Origin: Psychrobacter piscatorii | Lineage (GTDB): Bacteria > Pseudomonadota > Gammaproteobacteria > Pseudomonadales > Moraxellaceae | DNA: 35,580 nt | Direction of reading: 5' to 3' | Assembly: GCF_001444505.1 (NCBI RefSeq) | Contig: NZ_LNDJ01000065.1 | Span: 1-35,580 of the forward strand | Part shown: in pieces, positions 25,350 to 33,778 of the stretch | Position numbering within the stretch: position 1 is the stretch's first letter | Layout of the letters: each line of letters starts with the position of its first letter | Program-made: the position numbers and the translations under genes | The notes under the pieces: generated by a model | Databases searched by the model: none | What the model saw: only the letters and a program-made list of their open reading frames with translations | Told to the model about the DNA's origin: nothing

Positions 25350-25728
25350 ATGAAATTTCGATATGCACGGCACACCAATAATTTGGGCACCCTTATTGAT
25401 TTTTATCAGAATATTGTTGGACTAGAAAAGCTGGGCGGCTTCAAAGACCATAATAGCTACGATGGTGTTTTTTTTAGGATTTCCCAATCAAAATTGGCAT
25501 ATGGAGTTCACCTATTCCGCTGATAAAGCAAACTATCATCCTGACAGGGACGATTTGATCGTATTTTACTTAGATAGCGAAGAAGAAATCCAAACCATTA
25601 TAGATAGGGCGAAACAGGCAGAGATACTACCAATCACCTCACAAAATCCTTATTGGAATGAAAACGGCATCGAGTTGACTGATCCAGACGGATTCGGCGT
25701 CATACTAACGATAAGTCCGTTGAAGTAG
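25350..25728 (+). pseudogene. VOC/glyoxalase-family protein, frameshifted in a T8 tract
   Basis: From ATG 25350 (good AAGGA upstream) the reading frame encodes MKFRYARHTNNLGTLIDFYQ and continues to DHNSYDGVFF. It then loses homology and stops at a TGA soon after. The +1 frame continues with LGFPNQNWHMEFTYSADK and DPDGFGVIL to 25728. Removing one T from the run at 25468-25475 (eight T; seven restore frame) gives a complete ~125-residue vicinal-oxygen-chelate protein with DGVFLGFP. Metal-ligand-like residues are H10 and the Glu in HMEF. It may be a true pseudogene, a sequencing error in a homopolymer, or a slippage-controlled gene. It is co-oriented with the thioesterase 18 bp upstream. Confidence 0.82.
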
Positions 25729-25826
25729 AGGACTAGAGTCAGTCTGTTTAGGGCGTATCATTGGAGTTTGCCGATTAGCGGTGATGATGTGGTTGGGCTG
25801 CTGATTATAAAAATGAGTCAGTTTTC

Positions 25827-26735
25827 TTAGCTATCTTTTCTCATTTCATGCGTTTCTAGTAGATATATAGCTAAGGTAGATGATGCTCCAACTGCTAACT
25901 TAGCGTGCCTAGGTTGTAGACCTTTGAAATCACTATCTTTGCCATGACCACTACCATATTCGTTTCTAACCTCTGCAATGCCTTGGACAACAGCAGACAA
26001 GCTACCTAGAATCTGTCGTATCGAACTCGCTGCTTTTGCTTCATTAGATATATTGTCAGGCGTAATTTTGAGCAGCTTAGTGGTTTCTTTCATTAATTTA
26101 GATAAGTCCCAGTTTTTATTGTATTCTTCTTGCCTACTTTTAAAGATTGATTTACAAGCAGTTTCAATCAACTCTTTCGCTACTCCTATCGCTTGATAAG
26201 GTGAAGTTTCAATTGATGATTCCATTAAGTTAATCTGCTGAGAAACGTACTCAGCGTTAAAAATAACTTTGATTTCATTACTTTTTCTTTCGATCGATGT
26301 TTTTCCTGTAAACTTCATTTTTCCACTAAAAACTGGTCTACCAGATATTTTGGTTGTTTCAACAATCTCGAACTCATCATGATACAAATTATCGTTGAGT
26401 ACCTTTGTTATTCTTTCAACTTCCTTTTGATCAGTTCTTACCACTGGATGTATCATCAGACAGAGAAAGTTCAAAAGAGTGGCGTCATCGCAATTTAACA
26501 AGTTAAATCTTGCATCACTGAATACCCAATCATCCTCCCAGTCATAATTATTAATTCTGTGTTGCCATATATCACCTGCAGCATTTTCGTATCTAGAATC
26601 TGTAGAAGGCATGCTCTCTAAATCATAAATTCTAGATAAAAACTCTGTTTCATCTAGCTTTCCTGCCCACCAAATCTCTTCTATTTTTAAGATATCAAAT
26701 ATGTTGCGTCGAGTAATTTGAGATATTTTATTCAT
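25827..26735 (-). CDS. abortive-infection family protein (AbiJ-NTD3-like plus Abi_C)
   Basis: A 302-residue protein I recognise as an abortive-infection (phage defence) type. Residues 1-140 resemble the AbiJ N-terminal domain 3 group: ITRRNIFDIL, AGKLDETEFLSRIYDLESMPSTDSR, AAGDIWQHRINNYDWEDDWVF, FLCLMIHPVVR. The C-terminal part (about 175-300) is an Abi_C domain: SPYQAIGVAKELIETACKSI, LGSLSAVVQGIAEVRNEYGSGHGK, RHAKLAVGASSTLAIYLLETH. RNEYGSGH (257-264) gives the Arg-x6-His spacing of HEPN-type RNases. The gene is visibly more AT-rich than its core neighbours, with AT-ending codons, which suggests acquisition. It is flanked by unrelated genes and has no obvious partner, so it is probably a single-gene system. 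Confidence 0.85.
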   Translation of the reverse strand: MNKISQITRRNIFDILKIEEIWWAGKLDETEFLSRIYDLESMPSTDSRYENAAGDIWQHRINNYDWEDDWVFSDARFNLLNCDDATLLNFLCLMIHPVVRTDQKEVERITKVLNDNLYHDEFEIVETTKISGRPVFSGKMKFTGKTSIERKSNEIKVIFNAEYVSQQINLMESSIETSPYQAIGVAKELIETACKSIFKSRQEEYNKNWDLSKLMKETTKLLKITPDNISNEAKAASSIRQILGSLSAVVQGIAEVRNEYGSGHGKDSDFKGLQPRHAKLAVGASSTLAIYLLETHEMRKDS

Positions 26736-26796
26736 TATTTATTTCAACTTTCTTTGGCTAGACATTTAGTAATATCAAGTATATGTATTAATAAGC

Positions 26797-26847
26797 TTTA
26801 ACTACAGTTTTATAGTCAAATATTTTAACTACAAATTTATAGCCAAA
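26797..26847. repeat. direct repeat upstream of the Abi gene
   Basis: A 24-bp unit starting TTTAACTACA and ending CAAA occurs twice with 27-bp period (26797-26820, 26824-26847) and three mismatches. Copy 1 also contains ACTA...TAGT dyad symmetry. The pair lies 62 bp upstream of the leftward Abi start and 104 bp upstream of the rightward monooxygenase gene. Confidence 0.75.
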
Positions 26848-26950
26848 ACCCACCCCTTATTCAGCAACTAAATAAACACTATCCAACACGCGCACCGCCT
26901 ACCTCTGCTACAGTAAGTCATGCAAATATCCTAATAAAAAGGAGCCATTC

Positions 26951-27997
26951 ATGAGCTTACTCAATACGCTTAACCTCACCTATCCGATTATCCAAGCGCC
27001 AATGGCAGGCGGTGCCACCACTCCTGAGTTGATTGCAAGTGTCAGTAACTTTGGTGGACTGGGTTCATTAGGCGCTGGCATGACTGCGCCAGACGTTTTG
27101 GATAGCCAAATCAATACGATTAAAACCCTGACCGACCGTCCTTTTATGGTCAATCTGATGGTGCTATCTGAGCAGGAGTCGAGCAGCTTTGATACCGCCA
27201 TGCCGAATTGGCTGAGCAATTATTACCAAGAGCAGAATATAGAATTTACGCTACCCACGCGTCCAGCACAGAGCTTTGCTGAACAGTTGCAAGTCCTCTA
27301 TGACAACCCTGTACCTGTCGCCAGTTTTACTTTTGGTATTATCAGCACCGAGCAAGTTCAGCGTCTGCAACGTGTCGGTACGCGCGTCATCGGTACGGCA
27401 AACCATCCATTAGAAGCCAAAGCATGGAGCGAGATTGGTGCAGATGCAGTTTGTGTACAAGGCGTAGAAGCAGGTGGTCATCGCGGTGGTTGGTTGCCAC
27501 AAAGCGAAACCGATCCATTAGGATTATTGACGCTGATTAGCCAAACGCACGCTTGCACAGATATTCCGTTGATTGCCGCAGGTGGCATTATGACGGGACA
27601 GGATATCAAGGCAGTACAAGCGGCAGGAGCCGAACTTGCGCAAATGGGAACGGCATTTTTGACCACAGATCAATGCGGTATTAATGATACGTATAAACAA
27701 GCGCTCATTGATGCCAGTCAAGGGTTACGCAGTAGCGAGACGTGCTTAACACGACTGTTCTCAGGTAAGCTTGCACGTGGATTATTAAACAACTATTTGC
27801 GTGATTTTGCTCAATTTGAGAGTGCAGATGCGCTACCGCCCTACCCGCAACTCAATGCCATGACCAAGTTTATGCGAGCGGATGCGGCCAAGCGTTTGGA
27901 CGCCGAGCATCTGTCGTTATGGGCAGGGCAAGGCGTCACGTTAGTCAGAGACGAAAGTACAGACGCCTTACTGACACGATTAACAAAAGACGTGTGA
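26951..27997 (+). CDS. nitronate monooxygenase family protein
   Basis: A 348-residue FMN-dependent TIM-barrel enzyme of the 2-nitropropane dioxygenase / NMO class. Motifs: YPIIQAPMAGG at the N-terminus, GGLGSLGAG, FMVNLMV, VQGVEAGGHRGG (containing the catalytic His of class I NMOs), PLIAAGGIMTG and AQMGTAFLTT for phosphate binding. Such enzymes oxidise propionate-3-nitronate and other nitronates to detoxify them. An AAGGAG site lies in front of the ATG. It converges with lip1, leaving one base between the two stop codons and no room for a terminator hairpin between them. Confidence 0.9.
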   Translation: MSLLNTLNLTYPIIQAPMAGGATTPELIASVSNFGGLGSLGAGMTAPDVLDSQINTIKTLTDRPFMVNLMVLSEQESSSFDTAMPNWLSNYYQEQNIEFTLPTRPAQSFAEQLQVLYDNPVPVASFTFGIISTEQVQRLQRVGTRVIGTANHPLEAKAWSEIGADAVCVQGVEAGGHRGGWLPQSETDPLGLLTLISQTHACTDIPLIAAGGIMTGQDIKAVQAAGAELAQMGTAFLTTDQCGINDTYKQALIDASQGLRSSETCLTRLFSGKLARGLLNNYLRDFAQFESADALPPYPQLNAMTKFMRADAAKRLDAEHLSLWAGQGVTLVRDESTDALLTRLTKDV

Positions 27998-27998
27998 A

Positions 27999-28949
27999 TT
28001 ACTGACCCTTCAGCGTTGCACGAAACCCTTTATAGTCATCAGCCGTCTTTGTGGCCGCCTCGATCATCGGCACATGACCGATATCTTCCATCATAATGAC
28101 TTGCGCTTGCGGGATGATGTCTTTGATCACATTGACCGTTTCAGGTTTGATGACTTGATCTTTATCACCCCAAACCACGAGCGTTGGAATATTATAGTCC
28201 GCGATGATTTGAGCACGCTCCTCGACATTATCAGTGACGATTTGCTCAAGGATTTTGGCGTCCAACTCCTTATTATTGATACGCTCTTGCGCGAATACCG
28301 CTTTGACTGACTTGGGCAAATAAGGCGGCTTATACATGACAAAATCGTACATCTTATAGAAGTCTTCTTTGCTATTGATCAGCAATGGGTTGTTCTCAAG
28401 GGTTGCGCCCTCAAGCGATTTTGGCACGCCTGCTGACCAAAACCCTGCGCTATCGACAAGCCACAGACTCTTGACGTCTTGTGGGTACTTTGCGGCATAA
28501 GCGACACTGATCGCGCCGCCCATCGAGTTACCGCCGATGTGAATATTGCTTGCTAATCCTTTAGCTTGCAACAGCTCATGTAAGCGCGTGGCCTGTGCCT
28601 GTGAGCGGTAGTCTGCGCTCATAGGTTTGCTCGACTCGCCAAAACCCAGCAGATCAGGAATGATCAGATGATAGTCCTCTAATTCGTCAGCGATACGGGT
28701 GAAGTTGTCCTTATTACCACCAAAACCGTGAATGAGAAGTAGTGGCTCGGCGGTGAGATTATTATTTTCGGCATAAACTAACTTGTCGCCAGAAGTTAGC
28801 GTAAATGATTTGACATCCAGATCAGACTTATTGCGCTCATATTGGATAATTTTTTGAGTGGTGTTAACGGCAAGCGTATTGGGCGCTGTGGTACAGCCTA
28901 CGATAGAGAGACTAAATAGTGCGGCAAGGCCTAAGCGTTTAAATAGCAT
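27999..28949 (-). CDS. lip1: lipoprotein lipase, Lip1-like (Psychrobacter/Moraxella type)
   Basis: A triacylglycerol lipase of 316 residues that I recognise as very close to Lip1 of Psychrobacter immobilis and Lip3 of Moraxella TA144. The signal peptide MLFKRLGLAALFSLSIVGC ends in a lipobox-like IVGC. The fold is alpha/beta hydrolase with oxyanion HGFGG (74-78), nucleophile GNSMGG (Ser142), Asp264 in WGDKDQ and His292 in DIGHVP. The start at 28949 has AAGGA upstream; the in-frame 17 codons before it lack homology. The protein is exported, and it is either cell-bound as a lipoprotein or secreted. Its presence is the main taxonomic marker in the window. Confidence 0.92.
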   Translation of the reverse strand: MLFKRLGLAALFSLSIVGCTTAPNTLAVNTTQKIIQYERNKSDLDVKSFTLTSGDKLVYAENNNLTAEPLLLIHGFGGNKDNFTRIADELEDYHLIIPDLLGFGESSKPMSADYRSQAQATRLHELLQAKGLASNIHIGGNSMGGAISVAYAAKYPQDVKSLWLVDSAGFWSAGVPKSLEGATLENNPLLINSKEDFYKMYDFVMYKPPYLPKSVKAVFAQERINNKELDAKILEQIVTDNVEERAQIIADYNIPTLVVWGDKDQVIKPETVNVIKDIIPQAQVIMMEDIGHVPMIEAATKTADDYKGFRATLKGQ

Positions 28950-29318
28950 GGAGGCATCCTTGTTTAGAAATATAGTCAATCCACTCTTAAATTGGATCAA
29001 CTGTAGTATAAAAAGTATCTACGTTATGATTCTAACGACAAATGCGGCTTTATATTTATAAATCTCTTACTTGGTAGTCAAATCAGCCTCATAGAAGATA
29101 TAACTTCAAAAGGACAGTAACAACGTTAGTAACACATTTATTACTAGAGCTTATGCCAGCACTTGATCTGCTTACCGTTCTAATAAAAATGGCACGGGCA
29201 TTGTCATTTACAATAAGCGTTTTTATGCGATCTGTTTCAAGGTCGTTACCTACCCCTATCCTAAGACGCATTTTTATCATAAACCAACGCCCATTTGAAT
29301 GGCGCAAAAGGAAAGACA
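28950..29318. other. divergent promoter region lip1 / MATE
   Basis: There is no gene. It must carry the promoters of the leftward lipase and the rightward MATE gene. On the minus strand TATACT lies upstream of the lipase start without a convincing -35. A direct repeat AGTAACA-ACGTT-AGTAACA lies in the MATE half. No known operator was recognised. Confidence 0.4.
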
Positions 29319-30887
29319 TTGAGCGACACCAGTATTGCCACTGACAAACGGCGTGACCTTACCGAAGGGTCGATTGCCAAAACGATGCTCTTATTTGCCT
29401 TGCCAACCCTTGGATCGTCAGCGCTACAGTCGTTGAACGGCTCCATCAACGCCGTCTGGGTGGGGCGCTTTTTGGGGGAAGAGGCGCTCGCCGCGACAGC
29501 GAACGGCAACATTTTGATGTTTATACTCATCTCCTTTGTCTTTGGTTTTGGTATGGCGTCTACTATTTTGATTGGTCAGGCCATGGGACGCCGTGATGAG
29601 ACGATGGTCAAAAGGACCATGGGCACGGCGCTCGGCAGTATTATTCCGATCAGTATAGTGGTGTCAGCAGGAGGATGGATATTTGCGCCAATGCTGCTAG
29701 ATTTGCTTGGCACGCCAGCCAGTGCGGTGGATCTGGCTCTGACCTATCTACGGATGATTTTTGCTGCGATGCCCATCACGCTCACGTTTACGCTGATCAT
29801 GATGGCACTGCGCGGGACGGGCGATTCTACGACGCCGCTTTGGTTTATCATTATATCGGTGGTGATCGATCTGATTTTGACGCCGACACTGATTTTGGGT
29901 CTAGGGCCTTTTCCTGAATGGGGGATATTTGGCTCGGCTTTTGCCACCGCCGCTGCAAACACGCTCGCGCTTATTGGCATGGTTATCACGATGTATATGC
30001 GCGGCTCTGTGCTGACACTCAGCATGCCAGAGCTGCGCTTTTTGCGCGCAGACCGAGATATTTTAAAATCGATGTTTTCAAAAGGGTTGCCGATGGGCCT
30101 GCAGATGATTGTCATCTCTTCGGCGGCATTAACGATGCTGTCACTGATCAACCGTGAAGGGGTACAGACCACAGCTGCCTATAGTGCCACCCAGCAGCTT
30201 TGGACATACGTGCAGATGCCTGCAATGGCACTAAGTGCCGCAGCCAGCGCGATGGTTGCACAAAATATCGGTGCCAATCAATGGGCCAGAGTCTCAGACA
30301 TCACTCGTTGGGGACTCATCTTTAACGTGATATTGACAGGCGCAATTATCGCGGTGCTGACAATGTTTGATGGCACTATTTTGGGTTTTTTCCTTGGTAG
30401 TGATAGCGAAGCGTTGCCCATCGGAGAACACATTCAGCTCATGGCAACATGGGGTTTTATATTTTTTGGAATAGCGCAAGTGCTGTTTGGCACCATGCGG
30501 GCGAACGGTTATGTGATTTGGCCATTGGTCGTTATGGCGATCTCAATGTATCCCGTGCGCCTTGGATTTGCGTTTGGGCTTTATCCCCTACTCGGTGAGG
30601 ATGCGCTTTGGCTGTCATTTCCAGCAGGCATGGTAGCCACGGCGCTGATGGGAGCAGGACTATATCTGTATGGCGGATGGCGCAAGGGCAAGAACTTGGT
30701 CGCAGAAGAAGCGGCACAAGGGAGCGAAGGATATCGTGTACATGGCGGTACCTCTGCGTCGTGTCGTGACATCACCCCGACGACGGTATGGAAACTGTTC
30801 CCTTTGCGCCGTATCACAAGGTTACACCGACGACTTCGTAAACGACTCTACAGGCACCGTATGATTAGAAACAGTAAAGGATCATAG
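29319..30887 (+). CDS. MATE family efflux transporter with an unusual C-terminal tail
   Basis: An inner-membrane drug/cation antiporter with twelve predicted spans. Family features are EGSIAKTMLLFALPTLGSSALQSLNGSINAVWVGRFLGEEALAA and the internal repeat in the second half (FSKGLPMGLQMIVISSAALTMLSLINREG, AYSATQQLWTYVQMPAMALSAAASAMVAQNIGA). The start is taken as TTG 29319 because AAGGA precedes it; an upstream TTG at 29295 has none. The last ~55 residues after AEEAAQG are Arg-rich (RRITRLHRRLRKRLYRHR) and unlike MATE tails. In the +2 frame the same DNA reads METVPFAPYHKVTPTTS and stops at 30839-30841, so the tail may be frameshifted. Substrate is unknown. Confidence 0.9.
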   Translation: MSDTSIATDKRRDLTEGSIAKTMLLFALPTLGSSALQSLNGSINAVWVGRFLGEEALAATANGNILMFILISFVFGFGMASTILIGQAMGRRDETMVKRTMGTALGSIIPISIVVSAGGWIFAPMLLDLLGTPASAVDLALTYLRMIFAAMPITLTFTLIMMALRGTGDSTTPLWFIIISVVIDLILTPTLILGLGPFPEWGIFGSAFATAAANTLALIGMVITMYMRGSVLTLSMPELRFLRADRDILKSMFSKGLPMGLQMIVISSAALTMLSLINREGVQTTAAYSATQQLWTYVQMPAMALSAAASAMVAQNIGANQWARVSDITRWGLIFNVILTGAIIAVLTMFDGTILGFFLGSDSEALPIGEHIQLMATWGFIFFGIAQVLFGTMRANGYVIWPLVVMAISMYPVRLGFAFGLYPLLGEDALWLSFPAGMVATALMGAGLYLYGGWRKGKNLVAEEAAQGSEGYRVHGGTSASCRDITPTTVWKLFPLRRITRLHRRLRKRLYRHRMIRNSKGS

Positions 30888-30943
30888 CGTGGTTTATAGA
30901 TACGATTAGCTCAAGCGCGCTTAATCATTACGGCTTTTGTTCG

Positions 30944-30964
30944 TTGATATTTGATATTTGATAT
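30944..30964. repeat. three tandem TTGATAT heptamers
   Basis: TTGATAT repeated three times without mismatch, between the MATE and racemase genes. It is probably slippage; no function is suggested. Confidence 0.85.
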
Positions 30965-31039
30965 TTGGTATCACCTTGACTGAATAAAACGCACCGTATA
31001 TAAAAACCTTTTCTGGGTTAAGCGTTGGCTACTAACACA

Positions 31040-31756
31040 TTACAATGCTATATCAGCCAATAAAAAATCTACCGCAGCGGCGGCATGAATCGCTGTGGTG
31101 TCAAATACAGGGATTGAGCTGTCGTCTTGCGTGATCAACAGGCCAATCTCAGTACAGCCTAGTATCACCCCCTCTGCTCCTTGCTCAGCAAGCTTAGTTA
31201 TGACATCGATATAATATTCGCGTGAGCTGTCTTTGAACTTACCGACGCACAGCTCTTTTTTGATGATACGGTGTATCTCTGCCCGCTCGTCCTCGGCAGG
31301 TATCAACACTTCTAGCCCTGCATCAATCAGACACTGCTTATAAAATTCCTGAGTCATCGTAAACTGTGTACCCAGTAATGCAATTGTGCTGATATTTTGT
31401 ACTTTGATGGCATCGATAGTGGCGTCTGCAATATGAATGATGGGTAGATCAGTCGCTGCTTCTACATCGCCAAACAATTTGTGCATGGTGTTGGTCGCGA
31501 TTAATAATCCTTGTGCGCCAGCCGCTTGTAGACGCTTGCCGCTACTCGCCATCATCGCGCCCAGCTCGTCCCATTCACCCGTTTCTTGTAGCGTATTGAT
31601 GGGGCCAAAATCGACACTATGGATCAGTAAATCTGCTGAATGTAATCCACCCAATTTAGCTTTGATGCCTTCATTAATAATACGATAGTAGCTTTCGGTA
31701 CTCTCCCAACTCATACCGCCTATAATGCCAAGTGTTCGCTGTGCTTGGTCTGCCAT
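31040..31756 (-). CDS. aspartate/glutamate racemase family protein (YgeA/RacX type)
   Basis: A 238-residue protein with two pseudo-symmetric halves. The N-terminal loop is LGIIGGMSWESTESYYRIIN. The first catalytic site is LLIATNTMHKL, where Thr88 takes the place of the usual Cys, and the second is GVILGCTEIGLL with Cys201. The Thr/Cys pair is the same as in the E. coli broad-specificity racemase YgeA (L-DER), so racemisation of several amino acids is more likely than dedicated Glu racemase (MurI). The start has AGGAC upstream. It is transcribed leftward and divergent from the DUF2798 gene. Confidence 0.88.
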   Translation of the reverse strand: MADQAQRTLGIIGGMSWESTESYYRIINEGIKAKLGGLHSADLLIHSVDFGPINTLQETGEWDELGAMMASSGKRLQAAGAQGLLIATNTMHKLFGDVEAATDLPIIHIADATIDAIKVQNISTIALLGTQFTMTQEFYKQCLIDAGLEVLIPAEDERAEIHRIIKKELCVGKFKDSSREYYIDVITKLAEQGAEGVILGCTEIGLLITQDDSSIPVFDTTAIHAAAAVDFLLADIAL

Positions 31757-31816
31757 TTTATTGTCCTATTTATCGTTTAGTCTTACTTATCATAGATTAT
31801 CGTAGCAAAAGTTGCT

Positions 31817-31841
31817 CTCTAGAAGAGCGCATTATCTAGAG
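31817..31841. repeat. 7-bp inverted repeat in the racemase/DUF2798 divergent region
   Basis: CTCTAGA (31817-31823) and TCTAGAG (31835-31841) flank an 11-base spacer, about 60 bp from the racemase start and 97 bp from the DUF2798 start. It could be an operator; no regulator is encoded nearby. Confidence 0.4.
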
Positions 31842-31937
31842 ATATTGTTTTTCTCAAGATAAAAAGATGGTTATGAATCTATAGCAAACCTGACGATTGA
31901 TAATAACGATTTTACCAGTCCGTCATCACGGAGTATC

Positions 31938-32228
31938 ATGAGCACTGCTATCACTTGTAGGACAATCGAAACTATGGCCAACTTCCCCACCATCAGAATA
32001 CGCACCCGCCGCAAATACTATCGCCTGATCTTTACCGGTCTTATGGCGATGATGATGTCACTGATTATCTCATCGGCGCTGATGCTCATTAAGGTGGGCT
32101 TTATTGACGGTTTTTTTACCGAGCTGATGCACTCATGGGGACTGGCCTTTATCGTGGCATGGCCCAGCGCGTATTTTTGTGCTTATATGGTGCAGGAGCA
32201 TGTGCTCAGTAAGATCGAGTTTTATTAA
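31938..32228 (+). CDS. DUF2798 small membrane protein
   Basis: A 96-residue inner-membrane protein with two predicted spans, LIFTGLMAMMMSLIISSALMLI and the WGLAFIVAWPSAYFCAYMV region. The RKYYRLIFTGLMAMMMS start and the AWPSA motif fit DUF2798, whose function is unknown. ATG 31938 has GGAG upstream at good spacing. A second ATG at 31974 (MANFPTIRI) has none but would also give a plausible membrane protein. Confidence 0.78.
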   Translation: MSTAITCRTIETMANFPTIRIRTRRKYYRLIFTGLMAMMMSLIISSALMLIKVGFIDGFFTELMHSWGLAFIVAWPSAYFCAYMVQEHVLSKIEFY

Positions 32229-32436
32229 GCCCCTATTTTATTAAGCCTCTATATAGTCAATCTCTTTCCATATAGCGCTGTTTCATTGACAGCTCAAGCA
32301 CTATGTCTGTACATGATCAGTATGGCGACTGCTCATCTTTATCAAATGCAGTAATCAATATCTATGCTGTCAAGACAATGACTGAGCATTTAATCCACCT
32401 GAAACAAAACCATACATAACGTTATCATCTATTTAC

Positions 32437-32478
32437 TAGACGACCAGTCTATTGTTATTCTATAGTATGATCCATACT
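32437..32478. promoter_or_regulatory. two operator-like palindromes upstream of the MDR gene
   Basis: TAGACGACCAGTCTA (32437-32451) has 5-bp arms TAGAC/GTCTA around five bases, the style of TetR-family operators such as those of NemR-like regulators in front of oxidoreductase genes. AGTATG-ATC-CATACT (32464-32478) is a second dyad 12 bp downstream that may overlap a -10. No regulator gene lies in the window. The rest of the 349-bp gap 32229-32577 shows nothing else. Confidence 0.45.
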
Positions 32479-32577
32479 GATTATATTTAAACCAGATCAC
32501 ACAGTACGATAGCTACACCATAATGTGATGCTCTGGGTCCCACACACATAACAACAAATAATTGATTAAGGATAATT

Positions 32578-33558
32578 ATGCGCGTTGCTACTTATGATCA
32601 TTTTGGCAAACCTTCCGACGTACTGAGCGTGGGCGAGCGTCCTATGCCGCAGCCTGCTGCCAACGAAGTACGTATCAAAACCATCCTTTCCCCCATTCAT
32701 AACCACGACATGCTAACGGTCAGCGGGCAATACGGCTACAAGCCAGAAATGCCAGCGGTTGGCGGTAGTGAAGCGCTCGGTATCATCGATGCGGTCGGTG
32801 ATGACGTCACAGACCTAAGCGTCGGTCAGCGTGTGGCTTGTGCCAGCGTACATGAGACGTGGGCGGAGTATTTTGTTGCCCCTGCCACTATGGTGTTTGG
32901 CATCCCTGATAGCATCGAAGACGAACTGGCCGCCCAGCTGATCGCCATGCCATTATCCGCCTTGATGCTGCTTGAATTCCTAGAAGTCGAGAGTGGTCAG
33001 TGGATCATTCATAACGCGGCCAATGGCGCTGTTGGTAAAACACTAGCCATGCTAGCAGCGGCACGCGGTGTGAACACCATTAATCTCGTGCGTAGCAAAG
33101 ACTCGTTAGAAGAGCTGACCGAGCTTGGTATCAAAAACAATGTCGTCACTGCTGATGATGACAATTGGCAAGACCAAGTCCGCGATATCATCGGTGATGA
33201 CAAAATCACCGCTGCTGTGGACTCCGTCGGTGGTGAATCAAGCAATGAGCTGCTATCGCTACTCGGTAGCAACGGCACGTTGGTCTCGTTTGGTATTATG
33301 TCAGGTAAACCAATGCAACTAGACGCTGGCAGCCTGATCTTTAAGCAAGCTATCGTCAAAGGCTTCTGGGGCAGCAAAACCAGCCAAGAAATGGATCTGG
33401 ACAACAAACAGCGTCTGATTGATGAATTACTAGAGCGCGCGACTAACGGCAATCTAAAATTACCAATTGAAGCGGTTTATGGGCTTGATGAGATTACCAA
33501 AGCCGTCTCAGGTGATGTGCAATCTGGCAAAAAAGGTAAGGTACTATTAAAACCTTAG
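32578..33558 (+). CDS. MDR-family zinc-free oxidoreductase (quinone oxidoreductase / enoyl reductase-like)
   Basis: A 326-residue medium-chain dehydrogenase/reductase. The N-terminal GroES-like domain is MRVATYDHFGKPSDVLSV, then SPIHNHDML, GGSEALGIIDAVGDDVTDLSVGQRV. The Rossmann domain has the NADP loop NAANGAVGKTLAMLAAARG and INLVRSK. It lacks the zinc-ligand cysteines and resembles MECR/quinone reductase members acting on enoyl or quinone substrates with NADPH. AAGGA precedes the ATG. Two palindromes sit upstream. A second MDR gene follows after 220 bp on the same strand. The exact substrate cannot be read from the sequence. Confidence 0.82.
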   Translation: MRVATYDHFGKPSDVLSVGERPMPQPAANEVRIKTILSPIHNHDMLTVSGQYGYKPEMPAVGGSEALGIIDAVGDDVTDLSVGQRVACASVHETWAEYFVAPATMVFGIPDSIEDELAAQLIAMPLSALMLLEFLEVESGQWIIHNAANGAVGKTLAMLAAARGVNTINLVRSKDSLEELTELGIKNNVVTADDDNWQDQVRDIIGDDKITAAVDSVGGESSNELLSLLGSNGTLVSFGIMSGKPMQLDAGSLIFKQAIVKGFWGSKTSQEMDLDNKQRLIDELLERATNGNLKLPIEAVYGLDEITKAVSGDVQSGKKGKVLLKP

Positions 33559-33778
33559 TACCTTTAAAGTACTGTCAAAACTATAATTTACACACTAACC
33601 TTTCAATGACTATTGTCATCAGAGGTAGCATAAAATAAGAAGAAGCCCGTTTGTATTTATCCTAAAGTACAGTGGTTTTTTTTGCTTTAGTGACTTTGCA
33701 GTCATGAGATAATGAAGCATGCGATAGTTAAGCCATGACTCATGAACATAAACAATAAAACGTAATAGGGATATCACT

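Noticed and set aside
30670..30864. Open frame overlapping the end of the MATE gene as a separate gene
   Set aside because: No start signal; better explained as an alternative frame of the possibly frameshifted MATE tail.
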